DNA of 64,000 nucleotides from Alphaproteobacteria bacterium (GCA_020632875.1 JACKET010000016.1:98790-162789), one strand, 5' to 3'. Shown: positions 9,790 through 19,375, counted from the stretch's first letter. A program made the numbers and translations. Notes: generated from the letters alone by a model not told the origin.

Positions 9790-10887
9790 CGACGGTGTAC
9801 GGGATCTCATCGGGACCCATCCTCGCACTGCCCGAGCCCGGTCGTCGACCGAACGCGGCTTCTCCGACGATTCGGACCCCCCAGCCCACCGCCGTCGTCC
9901 GCCGACGGTCGAGGACCACGGCCGAAAGCTCGAGCCCGGGCACGATCGCGAAGCTGTCGGGGTACGCCCAGGCCACGGGAGTCGCGTCCTTCGCGCACAC
10001 GACACCCGACGCGTCGCCGGCGCAGGGCAGGCCGAGGCCCCCGATGCGCGCGACCCGTCCGGAGAGGGCTGCGCGCAGCGCCGCGTCGCGGATCCGCGCG
10101 GCCTCGACGCCGAATCGCGCCGCCAGGCCGAAGTCCGCCGGGACGAAGCGCAGGCCGTCGGGCGTCGTGAGCGTGCGCCCGCTCCAGTCGGCCGCGAGCC
10201 CGAGCACGAACCCCCCGAGGGGCTGGGTGATCCCGATGCGCGCGGTCGGGCCGGGGTAGTGGCCGCGCGCGGCGCTCCCGGCCCAGGCGGTGACCCCGAG
10301 CGAGCCCTCGAGCTCCGTGACCTGCAGGGCCTCGGGCGCAGCGCCGCGGACCGGGATGCGCACGGTCGATCGCTCCGAGGCACGGATCTCGACCGGGCGG
10401 CCGTTCACGCGGTACGTGCCGACCGGGAGACCGAAGCGGATCGGCAGTGGGCGCGGCTCTGCGAGGCGCACGCCGAGATCCTTCAAGTAGTTCTTGAGCT
10501 CTGGATCGAGCAGCAGGCTCTCGAGCTGGATGAACACCGAGCTCTGCACGCCGTCGAACCGCGTCTCGACCTCGACGAGCCCGAACTGCTCGTGGAGCCA
10601 GGTGCTGAAGCCCGCGGCCAGCTCGAGCTCTTCGGGCGTGCGGCTGTTCGAGTGCGCACGGTCGGCGGCCTCCATCGCGCCCTCGATGTCGCCGAGGTGG
10701 TAGCGGACCTCCGCCAGCAGATACCAGGCCTGGCCATCGAGCTCGCCGTTGTCGTTCTCGAGCGCGGCTTCGAGCTCCATCGCGGCGTCTTCGTACCAGC
10801 CCTTGCGGACGAAGAACTTCGCCTGGTCGACGTGGCTCCGGTAGTCCTCGTCGTCCTGGGCGAGCGCGGCGGCGAGCCACAGCGCGA

Positions 10888-12132
10888 TCACGCCGTCCGC
10901 CCCGCATCCATCCGGATCGTACGGTGCGCGGCGCGCTCGGCGAACGCCATGTCGTGCGTGATGAACAGGAGGCCGCCCTCGGGTCCGACGGCGTCGAAGA
11001 GAACGCGCGCGATGGCTCCCCGCAACGGCGCGTCGAGGGCGGCGAGGGGCTCGTCGGCCACGAGGAGGGAGGGGCGGGCGAGGCGGACGCGGGCGATGCC
11101 GGCGCGGCGGAGCTCCCCTCCGGAGAGCTCGTGGGGACGGGCCCCGGCGCGGTGGGAGAGCCCGACCGCTTCGAGCGCCTCGGCCACAGCGGCGGGGGGA
11201 CGCCCGTGGAGACGGGCGGATCGATGGAGGAGCGCGTCGAGGGGGAGGTCCTCGACGAGCATGGCGCGCGGGTCCTGCGTCAGGAGCTGGCTGTGGCGAC
11301 CGGGGACGGGCGGCTCTCCGCGCAGCAGGACGGTGCCCGCGTCCGGGCGTCGCAGCCCCACGATCAGCTGGGCCAGCGTGCTCTTCCCGCTGCCGGACGG
11401 CCCGAGCAGCGCGACGCGCTCGCCCGCGCGGACCGTCAGCGCCGCGTGGTGCAGGACCGGCGAGGTCTTCCGCCACGCGCGGTACGCGAACCGGACCGCG
11501 TCGACGGCGAGCACCACGTCGCCCGGCGAGCCCGTGGGCGCAGGCGGACCGGGCTCGTCGGGAGGCTCGAAGGGCACGAGGCGGCCGTCCCGCAGCGCGA
11601 GGCAGCGATCTGCGCGCGCCCGGGCGGCCGCGGTGTCGTGGGTGATCCACAGCACGCCGACGCCCGCGTCCGCCACGGTGCGCAGGTGCTGGTGCAGGCG
11701 CTCGCGGAGGTCCGCATCCACGGCGGCCTCGGGCTCGTCGGCCACGAGGAACGGACGGCGCGTGGAGAGCGCGCGGGCCAGCGCGACCCGCTTCGCCATC
11801 CCGCCGGAGAGCTGGTGCGGGTAGAGGTCGCCAGCCTCCGAGAGCCCGACGGCCGCGAGCGATTCGCGGTCCGCGACCTCGCGCACGCGCAGCAGCGGGT
11901 CGAGGGAGCGCAGGCCGTCCTGGGGGAGCCACGCGGCGCCGCCGGGGTCCACCGAGCCCGCCACGCGTCCCGGAGAGGCGTCGAGGACGCCCAGCAGCGT
12001 CCGCGCGAGGACGGTCTTGCCGCTCCCGCTCGGCCCGGTCAACGCCACGAGCTCGCCGGGCTCCACCTGGAACGAAACGTCCGTCAGCAGCGCCCCATCA
12101 CCGGCCCGCACCGCGAGACCCTCGACCCTCAC
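10888..12132 (-). CDS. Fused double ABC ATPase of a family-5 (Dpp/Opp/Nik type) importer
   Basis: A 414-residue protein with two complete ABC ATPase domains in one chain; these are normally the separate DppD and DppF subunits. Domain 1 has Walker A GPSGSGKT, signature LSGGMAKRVALARAL, Walker B FLVADEPEAAVD and the H-loop WITHD. Domain 2 has GPSGSGKST, LSGGELRRAGIARV, LLVADEPLAALD and FITHD. Both Walker B glutamates are present, so both sites should hydrolyse ATP. Each half is shorter than DppD/DppF (about 200 residues) and lacks the C-terminal oligopeptide-binding extension and Fe-S cysteines. GTG at 12132 overlaps the permease stop. It energises the permeases encoded just upstream. Confidence 0.9.
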   Translation of the reverse strand: MRVEGLAVRAGDGALLTDVSFQVEPGELVALTGPSGSGKTVLARTLLGVLDASPGRVAGSVDPGGAAWLPQDGLRSLDPLLRVREVADRESLAAVGLSEAGDLYPHQLSGGMAKRVALARALSTRRPFLVADEPEAAVDADLRERLHQHLRTVADAGVGVLWITHDTAAARARADRCLALRDGRLVPFEPPDEPGPPAPTGSPGDVVLAVDAVRFAYRAWRKTSPVLHHAALTVRAGERVALLGPSGSGKSTLAQLIVGLRRPDAGTVLLRGEPPVPGRHSQLLTQDPRAMLVEDLPLDALLHRSARLHGRPPAAVAEALEAVGLSHRAGARPHELSGGELRRAGIARVRLARPSLLVADEPLAALDAPLRGAIARVLFDAVGPEGGLLFITHDMAFAERAAHRTIRMDAGRTA

Positions 12133-12929
12133 GGCTGCTCCCGGGGGCCCGAGGCGACGGTCGCGAGCCACGCGGCGGCCCACAGCGTCACGAGGGGCGC
12201 CAGACGCGCCACGGCGGTCACGTCGCTCCGCCCCCAGTCGAAGACCACGGCGTTCCCCCAGCTCGGCCAGGGCTCGCCGACGGCGAACCCGAGGTACGCG
12301 AGGGTGGCCTCGAGCACCACGACGAACCCGAACAGGCCGAGGGTCTGGCGGAGCAGGTCGGGACCGCACTCCCACAGCAGGAGCCGCTCCCAGAGCACGG
12401 CGCGGCGCGGCACCCCGTGCGCGAGGTCGGCCTGCACGGACGGATCCGTGCGCCACGGCGCGATGCGTGCGTCCACGACGGCCGCGGCGGAGGGGAGGAA
12501 CGCGAGGCCCGCGGCGACGCCGAGCACCGCGAACGAGCGCCCGTAGACCGAGAGGGCGAGCAGCACCCACACGAACCGCGGGATGGCGCCGAGCACGCCC
12601 GTCACGGCGCCGAACGCGGCCCGCACGAGCCCGCCGGCCCAGCTGCACGCGGCGCACGCGACGACGCCGAGCGCCGTGACGCCCCACGCCCAGACGAACG
12701 GCACCGCAGCCGACCCGGCTCCGCCGACGAGCCGCGCCAGCACGTTGCGCCCGAGGTGGTCGCGGCCGAGCGGTGCCCAGGCGGAGAGCCCGCGCAGCTC
12801 GGTCACCGGGCTGGTCGTGAAGGGCGCCACGACGAGGCCCACGAGCAGCACGGCGAGCAGAACGGCCACCGCGACGCGCTCCACCGGGCCCGTCTGGCGC
12901 AGGAGGCGCGCGGGGAGGGCGCGGATCAC
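12129..12929 (-). CDS. ABC importer permease, DppC/OppC type
   Basis: A 266-residue polytopic inner-membrane protein. The N terminus has a single segment (VERVAVAVLLAVLLVGLVVA), then a periplasmic loop with LGRDHLGRNVLARLVGGA, a hallmark of DppC-like subunits. Further helices follow (VLGAIPRFVWVLLALSVYG, TLGLFGFVVVLEATLAYLGF), ending with the family motif EATLAYLGFAVGEPWPSWG. The cytoplasmic EAA-like loop (ADLAHGVPRRAVLWERLL) would contact the fused ATPase. ATG at 12929 overlaps the stop of the DppB-like gene by 4 bases, and the stop overlaps the ATPase start. Confidence 0.88.
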   Translation of the reverse strand: MIRALPARLLRQTGPVERVAVAVLLAVLLVGLVVAPFTTSPVTELRGLSAWAPLGRDHLGRNVLARLVGGAGSAAVPFVWAWGVTALGVVACAACSWAGGLVRAAFGAVTGVLGAIPRFVWVLLALSVYGRSFAVLGVAAGLAFLPSAAAVVDARIAPWRTDPSVQADLAHGVPRRAVLWERLLLWECGPDLLRQTLGLFGFVVVLEATLAYLGFAVGEPWPSWGNAVVFDWGRSDVTAVARLAPLVTLWAAAWLATVASGPREQP

Positions 12930-13828
12930 GGGAGCTCCCGGAGCCGTGGGTCGAGCAGCACCCGGGCCGACTCGGCGACCAGCGTGACGGTCGCGACGAC
13001 CGCGGCGGCGACGAGCCCCAGGGCCATCGCGAGCTCGAAGTCGCGCGCCATGGCGGCCTCCCAGAGCACCCAGCCCGCGCCGTTCACGAGGAACACGCGC
13101 TCGAGCACGACGCAGCCGCCGAGCACCATGGGCAGCCGACCCGAGAGCACGGGCAGCGCGACCAGCACAGCGTGCTTCCAGCCCGGGCCCGGCGTGTCGT
13201 GCACCCGCGCGACCGCGGCGAAGTCCGACCGCTGCAGGGCGTCACGGGCGCGCTGCATGTCGGTCCACAGGTCGCCTCCGACATTCGAGCCCACGGCGAG
13301 CACCACGGCGGCGAGCGCCGTCCGCACGGGGTGGTCGACGCCCGGCAGCGCGAACCAGCCCGGCCGGTCGAGCCAGCCCGCCGACATCGCCGCCCAGGCG
13401 CTGGCATTCGCGCCTTCGACGACGAGGTGCGCGAGCAGGAACACGGGCAGCGCGCTCACCAGCACGACCAGCGAGCCGAGGCGCCGGGGCAGGCTCGCGA
13501 GCATCACAGCGACCGGGAACGCCAGCACCAGCAGCCCCGCCGTGCGCTGGAGCGGGCCCTGCACGACCTCCCACACGGGCGCGCCCGGGCGGTAGGCCCA
13601 GCTCGTCCCGAGGTCGCCGGTGAGCACGCGCGCCAGCCAGTCGAACGCCCGCACGGGGATGGGCCGGTCGAGGCCCCACCGCGCGGAGAGCACGTCCGCC
13701 ACGGCCGGATCCGCGACGAGGTCGGCCGGGCCCCCGGGTGCCAGCTCGAGCCCCACGAGCAGGAGGAACGCCGCGCCGAGCACGGTCCCGAGCGCACGCG
13801 CGAGCTGGGCGAGCAGCCTGAGGGTCAC
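12926..13828 (-). CDS. ABC importer permease, DppB/OppB type
   Basis: A 300-residue inner-membrane protein. It opens with a helix (RALGTVLGAAFLLLVGLELA), then the DppB-type extracellular segment ARWGLDRPIPVRAFDWLARV and GDLGTSWAYR, where the family has GLDxP and GDLGxS. Five more helices follow, with an EAA-like loop (RARDALQRSDFAAVAR, normally DYVRTARAKGL) that is recognisable but divergent. GTG at 13828 overlaps the solute-binding-protein stop (GTGA). It pairs with the DppC-like subunit to form the channel. Divergence in the EAA loop and the fused ATPase suggest an atypical member of the family. Confidence 0.88.
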   Translation of the reverse strand: MTLRLLAQLARALGTVLGAAFLLLVGLELAPGGPADLVADPAVADVLSARWGLDRPIPVRAFDWLARVLTGDLGTSWAYRPGAPVWEVVQGPLQRTAGLLVLAFPVAVMLASLPRRLGSLVVLVSALPVFLLAHLVVEGANASAWAAMSAGWLDRPGWFALPGVDHPVRTALAAVVLAVGSNVGGDLWTDMQRARDALQRSDFAAVARVHDTPGPGWKHAVLVALPVLSGRLPMVLGGCVVLERVFLVNGAGWVLWEAAMARDFELAMALGLVAAAVVATVTLVAESARVLLDPRLRELP

Positions 13829-15318
13829 TCGAGCCGCCAGCCCTCCACCCACGTGAAGAAGTAGAACGGGTGCACGACCACGTCCTTCACGCGGGCCGAC
13901 ATCGCGGCGTACGAGTCGAGGGTGAACAGGAAGACCATCGGCGCGTCTTCGGCGATCTTCGCGTGCACCTGGCGCAGCGTGGCCTTCTTCTCCTGCGGGT
14001 CGGTCGTGGTGCGCGCCTTGTCGAGCAGCGCGTCGACCTCGGGGTTCGCGTAGCTCGTGAAGTTCCGCCGTCCGGTGCTGTGGAACTGGTCGTACACGTC
14101 CTCGTTGCGGTCGAACGACCACTGCGAGAGCACCAGATCGAAGCTGCGGTCGCGCCAGACGCGCTTCTTCCACTCCGCGACGGGCAGGAACTCGGGCTCG
14201 ACCTTCACACCGCGGCCGCCGAGCTGCGACTGGAGGTTCACGACGACATCCTGCGCGGTGTCCATGCTGGCCGGCGCGGCGAGCTTCAGGGTCAGCGACT
14301 GCCCGTCGGTGCCGAGCCATTCACGACCGTTGAAGGTGTAGCCGGCCTCGGTGAGCAGGCGCGCGCCCGCGTCGGGGTCGTACGCCGCGGGCTTCACGGC
14401 GTGGTCGTAGAAGGGGCTCGATGGGACGAAGGGCCCGGACACGCGGTCGCCGGTGCCGATGGGCTTCAACAGCGCGTCGACGTCGGTCATCAGCGTGATG
14501 GCGCGGCGCACGCGCACGTCGGTGAGCTGCGGATTCGCCCCGTTCATCCCGACGTACCACCAGCTGTTCGTCTGGTACGGGTAGAGGTCGATGCTGCGGT
14601 CGCTCTCGAGCACGGCGAGGTCGCGCGGGAGCACGCGCACGAGCGCCTCGAGGGACTCGTACAGCAGGAGCTTCGCCTGGTAGTTCTTGTCGGCGACCTC
14701 GCGCATCAGCACCTGCTGCGGGCCGAGGGCTCCGACCCGCCGCATGCTGATCGAGTTGTCCTCGTTGAACTTCTCGAGGCGGTAGGGCCCCGAGCCCACC
14801 GGAGACGTGCGGAACGCGTTCCCGCGCTCGACGGTGGTGCTCGTGAACAGGTGGGCCGGCAGGATCTTGAAGTGCAGCTTGTCTTCGGGCGCGATCTCGG
14901 GCGCCTCGAAGTCGAGCTGCAGGCTGTGGTCGTGGAGCGCGATGGCCCGCCGGACCCACTGCACGCGGCTCGCTTCCGGCGACGCGGTGCCCTCGGCCTG
15001 CATCGCTTCGATGGTGAACACCACGTCGCGCGCGGTCAGCGGGACGTCGTCGTGCCACTTCAGGTCGCGCCGCAGCGCGACGCGCATGGAGCGGCGGTCG
15101 GGGGCCACGGTGAACGACTCGGCGATGGCGGGCGCACTGCGTAGCTCGCGGTCGTCGGTGAACAGCGACGCGAACACGAGCTCGTTCAGGCGTGCTTCGG
15201 CCATCGTGGTCGCGAACAGCGGGTTCACGATGCCGGGCGCGCGGTCTTCGGCGTAGCGCAGCGGATCGCCGGCCGCGGGCAGCGCGAGGACCAGGAGGAG
15301 GGGAGCGAGGCGTCGCAT
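13825..15318 (-). CDS. Extracellular solute-binding protein, family 5 (DppA/OppA type)
   Basis: A 497-residue periplasmic protein with a signal peptide (MRRLAPLLLVLALPAAGDPL). Family-5 features in order: LRYAEDRAPGIVNPLFAT, NELVFASLFTDD, PAIAESFTVAPDRRSMRVAL with WHDDVPLTARDVVFTIEAM, and later SGPYRLEKFN, DVRVRRAITLMTDVDALL and YDPDAGARLLTEAGY. It should capture a peptide, metal chelate or similar small solute for the DppB/C-like permease. No lipobox is present. The start is ATG at 15318, 10 bases after the upstream lipoprotein stop. The substrate cannot be read from sequence. Confidence 0.9.
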   Translation of the reverse strand: MRRLAPLLLVLALPAAGDPLRYAEDRAPGIVNPLFATTMAEARLNELVFASLFTDDRELRSAPAIAESFTVAPDRRSMRVALRRDLKWHDDVPLTARDVVFTIEAMQAEGTASPEASRVQWVRRAIALHDHSLQLDFEAPEIAPEDKLHFKILPAHLFTSTTVERGNAFRTSPVGSGPYRLEKFNEDNSISMRRVGALGPQQVLMREVADKNYQAKLLLYESLEALVRVLPRDLAVLESDRSIDLYPYQTNSWWYVGMNGANPQLTDVRVRRAITLMTDVDALLKPIGTGDRVSGPFVPSSPFYDHAVKPAAYDPDAGARLLTEAGYTFNGREWLGTDGQSLTLKLAAPASMDTAQDVVVNLQSQLGGRGVKVEPEFLPVAEWKKRVWRDRSFDLVLSQWSFDRNEDVYDQFHSTGRRNFTSYANPEVDALLDKARTTTDPQEKKATLRQVHAKIAEDAPMVFLFTLDSYAAMSARVKDVVVHPFYFFTWVEGWRLE

Positions 15319-15328
15319 CGCGGTGAGT

Positions 15329-16285
15329 CTACTCCTCCTTGCTGTCGCCGACGCGGGACAGGCCCCGGAGCACGGCGAGGTCGGCGACCGTCTCGCGAGG
15401 CCCGGCTGCGCGGGGCCCCAGCACCGCGAGGGCGTCGAGGGCCCCGCGGGGATTGCCGGACGCGAGCTCGGCCCACGCCAGCGCCGCCCAGTAGCGCTCG
15501 GGCGCCTGGGCCGAGAGCACGTGCCCGCCCGAGTGGGCGAGCTGGAGCAGGGTGCGGGCGTACTCCGCGTCACCCGCCTCGAGCGCGTCGATCGCGAGGC
15601 GGGTCGCGGTGTGCACGGCGGCCACGTCGTCTGCGGCGAGGTCTTCGGCCAGCGCCGCATCCGGCCGGGCTGCGGCTCCGAGATCGAGCTGCCGGCGCAG
15701 GGCCATCAGGTCGTCGCGCGCGCCCTGGGCGGTCCGGGGCCCGGATTCGAACGCGACGGGGCCGAAGACCTGGCCGGCGAGGCCCTCGACGGGGCCCTCC
15801 CGCTCGGCCCACAGCCGCGCGGCGTGGGCCTCGGCGCACGGGTCGTGGATGGTGCGGGTGAAGCCGTCGGCCTCGAGGGTCCACACGGGGCCGGGGTCGG
15901 GCGCGGCTCGGGCCGCAAACCGCGCCGCCAGCACGGGGTCGTCGGGCGCGACACTGCAGTCGGTGGCGTGAGCGGCGGCCGCGCGGACCTCGGGCGGGGC
16001 GTCGGGCCACTCCTCGCCGAGCGCGCGGGCCGCCGTGGTGTGCACGGACGCCAGGGCCTCGTACACGAGGCGCGCGTCGAGCGCGGCGCGGTGGCGGCCC
16101 TCGTCCGACTGCATCGCAGCCCAGGCCTCGTCGGGACGGCCGGCGTGCAGCGCGACCCAGCCCTCCCGACCGTCACGCTCGATCAGCGCGGCGAACGCGG
16201 GCTCGGTGAGCGCGTCGATCCACGTGGGGTCGGGCGCGACGGAGGGCCCGGGGCTGGAGCACCCGACCAGGAGGAGCGCGATCAC
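15329..16285 (-). CDS. Hypothetical lipoprotein with helical repeats
   Basis: A 318-residue protein. The signal MIALLLVGCSSPGPSVAPDP has a lipobox (LLVGC), although the n-region is short. The rest is Ala/Leu/Asp/Glu-rich helix, with TPR-like stretches (REGWVALHAGRPDEAWAAMQ, then YWAALAWAELASGNPRGALD). A non-helical segment in the middle (GPVWTLEADGFTRTIHDPC) has two cysteines that might pair. I do not recognise a family. It starts inside the stop of the preceding small gene (4-base overlap) and lies between the pseudokinase pair and the importer, so it may be an envelope component of the same system. Confidence 0.7.
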   Translation of the reverse strand: MIALLLVGCSSPGPSVAPDPTWIDALTEPAFAALIERDGREGWVALHAGRPDEAWAAMQSDEGRHRAALDARLVYEALASVHTTAARALGEEWPDAPPEVRAAAAHATDCSVAPDDPVLAARFAARAAPDPGPVWTLEADGFTRTIHDPCAEAHAARLWAEREGPVEGLAGQVFGPVAFESGPRTAQGARDDLMALRRQLDLGAAARPDAALAEDLAADDVAAVHTATRLAIDALEAGDAEYARTLLQLAHSGGHVLSAQAPERYWAALAWAELASGNPRGALDALAVLGPRAAGPRETVADLAVLRGLSRVGDSKEE

Positions 16286-16686
16286 TGGCCTTCGTAGTTC
16301 GCCCCGGACGCGTGCGTCGGGTCCTTGTAGATCTCGGGGTCGAGGTTCTCGCCGGCATCCGGGACCGTGATGCTCTCTTCGGCGAGCGTGAGCGTGTCGA
16401 CCGTGAGCTCGCCGCGCTTGAAGAAGAACTTCGTGGAGGCCGTGTGATACCCGGGCCGGAAGACCTCGAGGGTGTAGTCGGTCTTGCGGGCGAGCCGCGT
16501 GCGGTCGCCCTTCTCGTTGCGCAGGTAGTCGATGAGGTACCGCCCCTCGCGGTCGGTCACGAGCTCGACGTTGCCGGGCGCGAGGCTCACGATGGCCCGG
16601 TCGATCGGGTCGCCGTTGCGATCGATGACCTGGCCCTGGATGGCGTGGCGTCCGGCGAGTGCCGTGGCGAGCAGGAGGACGAGCAT
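16282..16686 (-). CDS. Small exported carboxypeptidase-regulatory-like (CarboxypepD_reg) protein
   Basis: A 134-residue protein. The signal peptide is MLVLLLATALAG, then a single Ig-like CarboxypepD_reg domain: IQGQVIDRNGDPIDRAIVSL, a VTDREGRYLIDYLR strand pair, DYTLEVFRPGYHTASTKFFF, and an acidic tail (DAGENLDPEIYKDP). Such domains are accessory beta-sandwiches of envelope proteins and have no catalytic residues. The start at 16686 lies within the pseudokinase stop (TGATG), so translation is coupled. Its pairing with a pseudokinase whose C-terminal half is outside the cytoplasm suggests a periplasmic partner; this is inference. Confidence 0.75.
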   Translation of the reverse strand: MLVLLLATALAGRHAIQGQVIDRNGDPIDRAIVSLAPGNVELVTDREGRYLIDYLRNEKGDRTRLARKTDYTLEVFRPGYHTASTKFFFKRGELTVDTLTLAEESITVPDAGENLDPEIYKDPTHASGANYEGQ

Positions 16687-19310
16687 CAGTGCATGCGCTT
16701 GCGCACGTCCTCCAGGGTCGCGATGCGCTCGTCGGCTCGCTGGAGGAGGTCGGTGCGATGGGCGCCGAGCACGTGGGTGCGGTAGCGGCTCCACGCGTCG
16801 ATCGAGCCGTCGAGCCAGGCCTCGCGGGGCGGGTCGCTGCGCGTGTAGAGGGCGTAGCTGGCCTGGGCCTGGATCTCGTGGATCATGGCCTTGCGCGTGA
16901 ACATCAGGTCGCGCGGCAGGCGGGACCAGTACTGCTCAGCGCGGTTGGCGCGGTCGAGCGCGGCCTCGTAGTCGCGGTCGGCCATCGCGATGGCGGCGTG
17001 CTCGACCAGCAGCTCGGGCCGGTAGCGGTTCTCGGGCACCGCCATCAGCTCGTCCATCCAGCGTCGCCTCGCACCGGAGTCGCCGCGGGCCTTGGCATCC
17101 TGGTAGAGCAGCACGCGCGAGCGGGTGAAGCCGGGGTCGTCGGCGGGGACCGCGGCCAGCGCGGCCTGATCGGTGCCGCCGAGCTGACCGCCGTACGCCG
17201 CCGTCGCAAACGCGCCGAGGTCTTCGGGAGGCTTCGTGGCGGTGGTGGGCGGCGGCTCCTGGAGGTCGAGCGGAGACAGGTTCTCGGCGACCATCATGTC
17301 GACGTCCCAGTCGGCATCCGAGAGCGTCGGGTCGACCGCGGCCACGGCGGGCACCCGCGCTGGCGCGACAGCGGCGACCCTGGGCGCCGGGTCGGGGAGT
17401 CGGATGGCAGGCTCGACAGGCCGGGGCTCGGGGGCCACGCGGGCGATGGGCTGTGGAGCGGCGCGCGGCTCGGGTGGCCGCTGGGATCCCGATACGGCCG
17501 CGATCGGACGTGGCTTCGGTGACCGGGCGGCCTTCTCGACGGGGCGCGGAGGCGCCAGGGGCTCGGCCCGCGCGACGACGACGGGCTCTTCGGCGGGCAG
17601 GGCCGCGACGGGTGTGGGGGCCTCGACGGAGGGCGCCGAGCGGGAGGAGGCGACCTGCGACGCCCCGACGACGCCGAGCACGCTGGTACCGGCGCAGAAC
17701 ACGACCAGCACGCCCATCAGGCCCGCGAGCAGGGCTCCCGCGATGACGGGGCCGCTGCTGCCGCCTTCGTCCCACTCCTCGTCTTCGTCGGCGTCGGGCG
17801 GTTCGACCTCGGGCGCCTCTTCGGGCTCCCACGCCTCTTCGGGCGCGACCGGCTCGGGCGCGTGGCGGACCTGGGGCTCGGGGGTGGGGACGCGCCGTGG
17901 CGTGGAGACGACGGGCCGCACGTCGGGCTTCGGGGGCGGCCGGAACGGCGAAGGGATGGGGTCGGGGCCGAAGGGGTCGTCGAGATCGGAATCCGCGGAC
18001 GGCTCGTCGAGATCGGGCGGCTCGGACCGGCCCGGGTCGAGGAGGTCGAGCTCTTCGGCTTCGCCCTGCAGGCTGCCGCCGAACACGATGTCGGCGAGGC
18101 CGCTCGGGCCCAGGCCCACCGGGCCGGACGGCGGTTTCTGCGGCTCGCGGCGCGCGAACGGCTGGGTGACGTTCGGATCGAAGCTGCCCGTGGGGCCCGT
18201 GTCGCCGTCGGCGGCGAGCAGGTCTTGCAGCTTGGCGTTGATCGAGTCGAGCGAGCCCGTGTCGATCTCGTCGTCGAGCGGCGTGAGGTTGCGCGGAACG
18301 CTGTTCGACGCGGAGTCGTCGAGCAGGGACTGCGTGTTCTCGGCGTTGTGGGCGGCCGGCAGCGGAGGGAGGACCTCGTCGATCGCGCGGGTGCGGCCCT
18401 GGAACAGCGGCTCGAGGAACGCGCGCGACTCGGCCTGGATGTTCGAGAACGAGTAGCCGGCCATGAGGCCGCGGAGGTCTTCGCGCAGCACGAACGCGCG
18501 CTGGTAGCGGTGGCGCTGGTTGAGGCTCAACGCGCGGTACAGCACGCGATCGAGGCCCGGCAGGATCTCCTTCACCTCGAGCAGCTGCGTGGTGACCTCG
18601 GCGCGGCGGACGCGCGCGATGGTCTTCAAGGGCGTGGAGTCCTTGAACATCGGCTTGAACGCGAGGACCTCGTACAGGACGGCGCCGAGGCTGAACAGGT
18701 CGGACGCCGGCGTGAGCTTCTGATCCTGGTGGGTCTGCTCGGGGGAGATGTAGGCCGACTTCAGGCGGATGCCGCCGCTGTGCGGGGCGAGGGTGGGCGA
18801 GCGGACGAGCCCGTATCCGCCGAGCATCACGTCGCCGTCGCGGGTCATGAACACGGCTTCGGGACGCATGCTCAGGTGCAGCACGTGCCGCGCGCCGCTC
18901 GCCGCCCCGGGCTGGCTGTGCAGGGCTTCGAGGCCGTTGCAGATCTGCACGGCGAGGTTGAGGAACACGTTGTGCGGCATGCCCTCGCCGGTCTGGTTGC
19001 ACCACTCGACGATCTCGGCGAGCGACACGGCATCGACCCATTCCTGGATGATGTACAGCGAACCGTCGTCTTCGAATGCGTCGAGGAGCGAGAGCAGGGC
19101 GGCGTGGCGGATGGGCTTCAGGTCGCCCACGCGGCTGCGGAGCGAGGTGAGGCGGGCGGGATCGCGGGCGAGCGCCGGCAGGACCTTACGAACGATGACC
19201 TGCTTGCCTGCAGGCTGGTCCAATATGCCTGTGAAGGTCTCGGTGGCGCCGTCGTTTCCGACCGTGCGCATCAAGGTCACCGAGCCGACCTTCCGTGGGA
19301 GGAGCGCCAT
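16686..19310 (-). CDS. Membrane-anchored Ser/Thr pseudokinase with TPR-like extracytoplasmic domain
   Basis: An 874-residue protein. Residues about 10-290 have a Hanks kinase fold (VIVRKVLPALA with the lysine, YIIQEWVDAVSLAEIV, AYISPEQTHQ, ASDLFSLGAVLYEVL). The catalytic loop reads LHLSMRPEAV, so HRD is replaced by His145-Leu-Ser147, and the DFG position reads GGYG. With both catalytic aspartates missing it should be a pseudokinase. A long acidic/Pro linker (290-515) leads to one transmembrane helix near 519-550 (GALLAGLMGVLVVFCAGTSV), a Pro/Ala-rich stretch, and a helical repeat domain (about 690-874). It is the first gene of the importer operon, 30 bases downstream of a predicted TSS. Confidence 0.88.
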   Translation of the reverse strand: MALLPRKVGSVTLMRTVGNDGATETFTGILDQPAGKQVIVRKVLPALARDPARLTSLRSRVGDLKPIRHAALLSLLDAFEDDGSLYIIQEWVDAVSLAEIVEWCNQTGEGMPHNVFLNLAVQICNGLEALHSQPGAASGARHVLHLSMRPEAVFMTRDGDVMLGGYGLVRSPTLAPHSGGIRLKSAYISPEQTHQDQKLTPASDLFSLGAVLYEVLAFKPMFKDSTPLKTIARVRRAEVTTQLLEVKEILPGLDRVLYRALSLNQRHRYQRAFVLREDLRGLMAGYSFSNIQAESRAFLEPLFQGRTRAIDEVLPPLPAAHNAENTQSLLDDSASNSVPRNLTPLDDEIDTGSLDSINAKLQDLLAADGDTGPTGSFDPNVTQPFARREPQKPPSGPVGLGPSGLADIVFGGSLQGEAEELDLLDPGRSEPPDLDEPSADSDLDDPFGPDPIPSPFRPPPKPDVRPVVSTPRRVPTPEPQVRHAPEPVAPEEAWEPEEAPEVEPPDADEDEEWDEGGSSGPVIAGALLAGLMGVLVVFCAGTSVLGVVGASQVASSRSAPSVEAPTPVAALPAEEPVVVARAEPLAPPRPVEKAARSPKPRPIAAVSGSQRPPEPRAAPQPIARVAPEPRPVEPAIRLPDPAPRVAAVAPARVPAVAAVDPTLSDADWDVDMMVAENLSPLDLQEPPPTTATKPPEDLGAFATAAYGGQLGGTDQAALAAVPADDPGFTRSRVLLYQDAKARGDSGARRRWMDELMAVPENRYRPELLVEHAAIAMADRDYEAALDRANRAEQYWSRLPRDLMFTRKAMIHEIQAQASYALYTRSDPPREAWLDGSIDAWSRYRTHVLGAHRTDLLQRADERIATLEDVRKRMH

Positions 19311-19346
19311 GATGGTCCCGTGGCGGGGACAGACCGCCGAGCTGAG

Positions 19347-19375
19347 ATGCTACAGCAGCCCGAAATCCCTGTCAA
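19347..19375 (-). promoter_or_regulatory. Predicted sigma70-type promoter of the pseudokinase/importer operon
   Basis: On the minus strand a perfect -35 TTGACA (19375-19370) is followed by a 17-base spacer and the -10 TAGCAT (19352-19347). The expected start site is near 19340, about 30 bases before the ATG at 19310. In DNA this GC-rich such a consensus match is notable. It lies in the short gap with the divergent lipoprotein gene, so regulation of the two may be linked. Confidence 0.65.
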
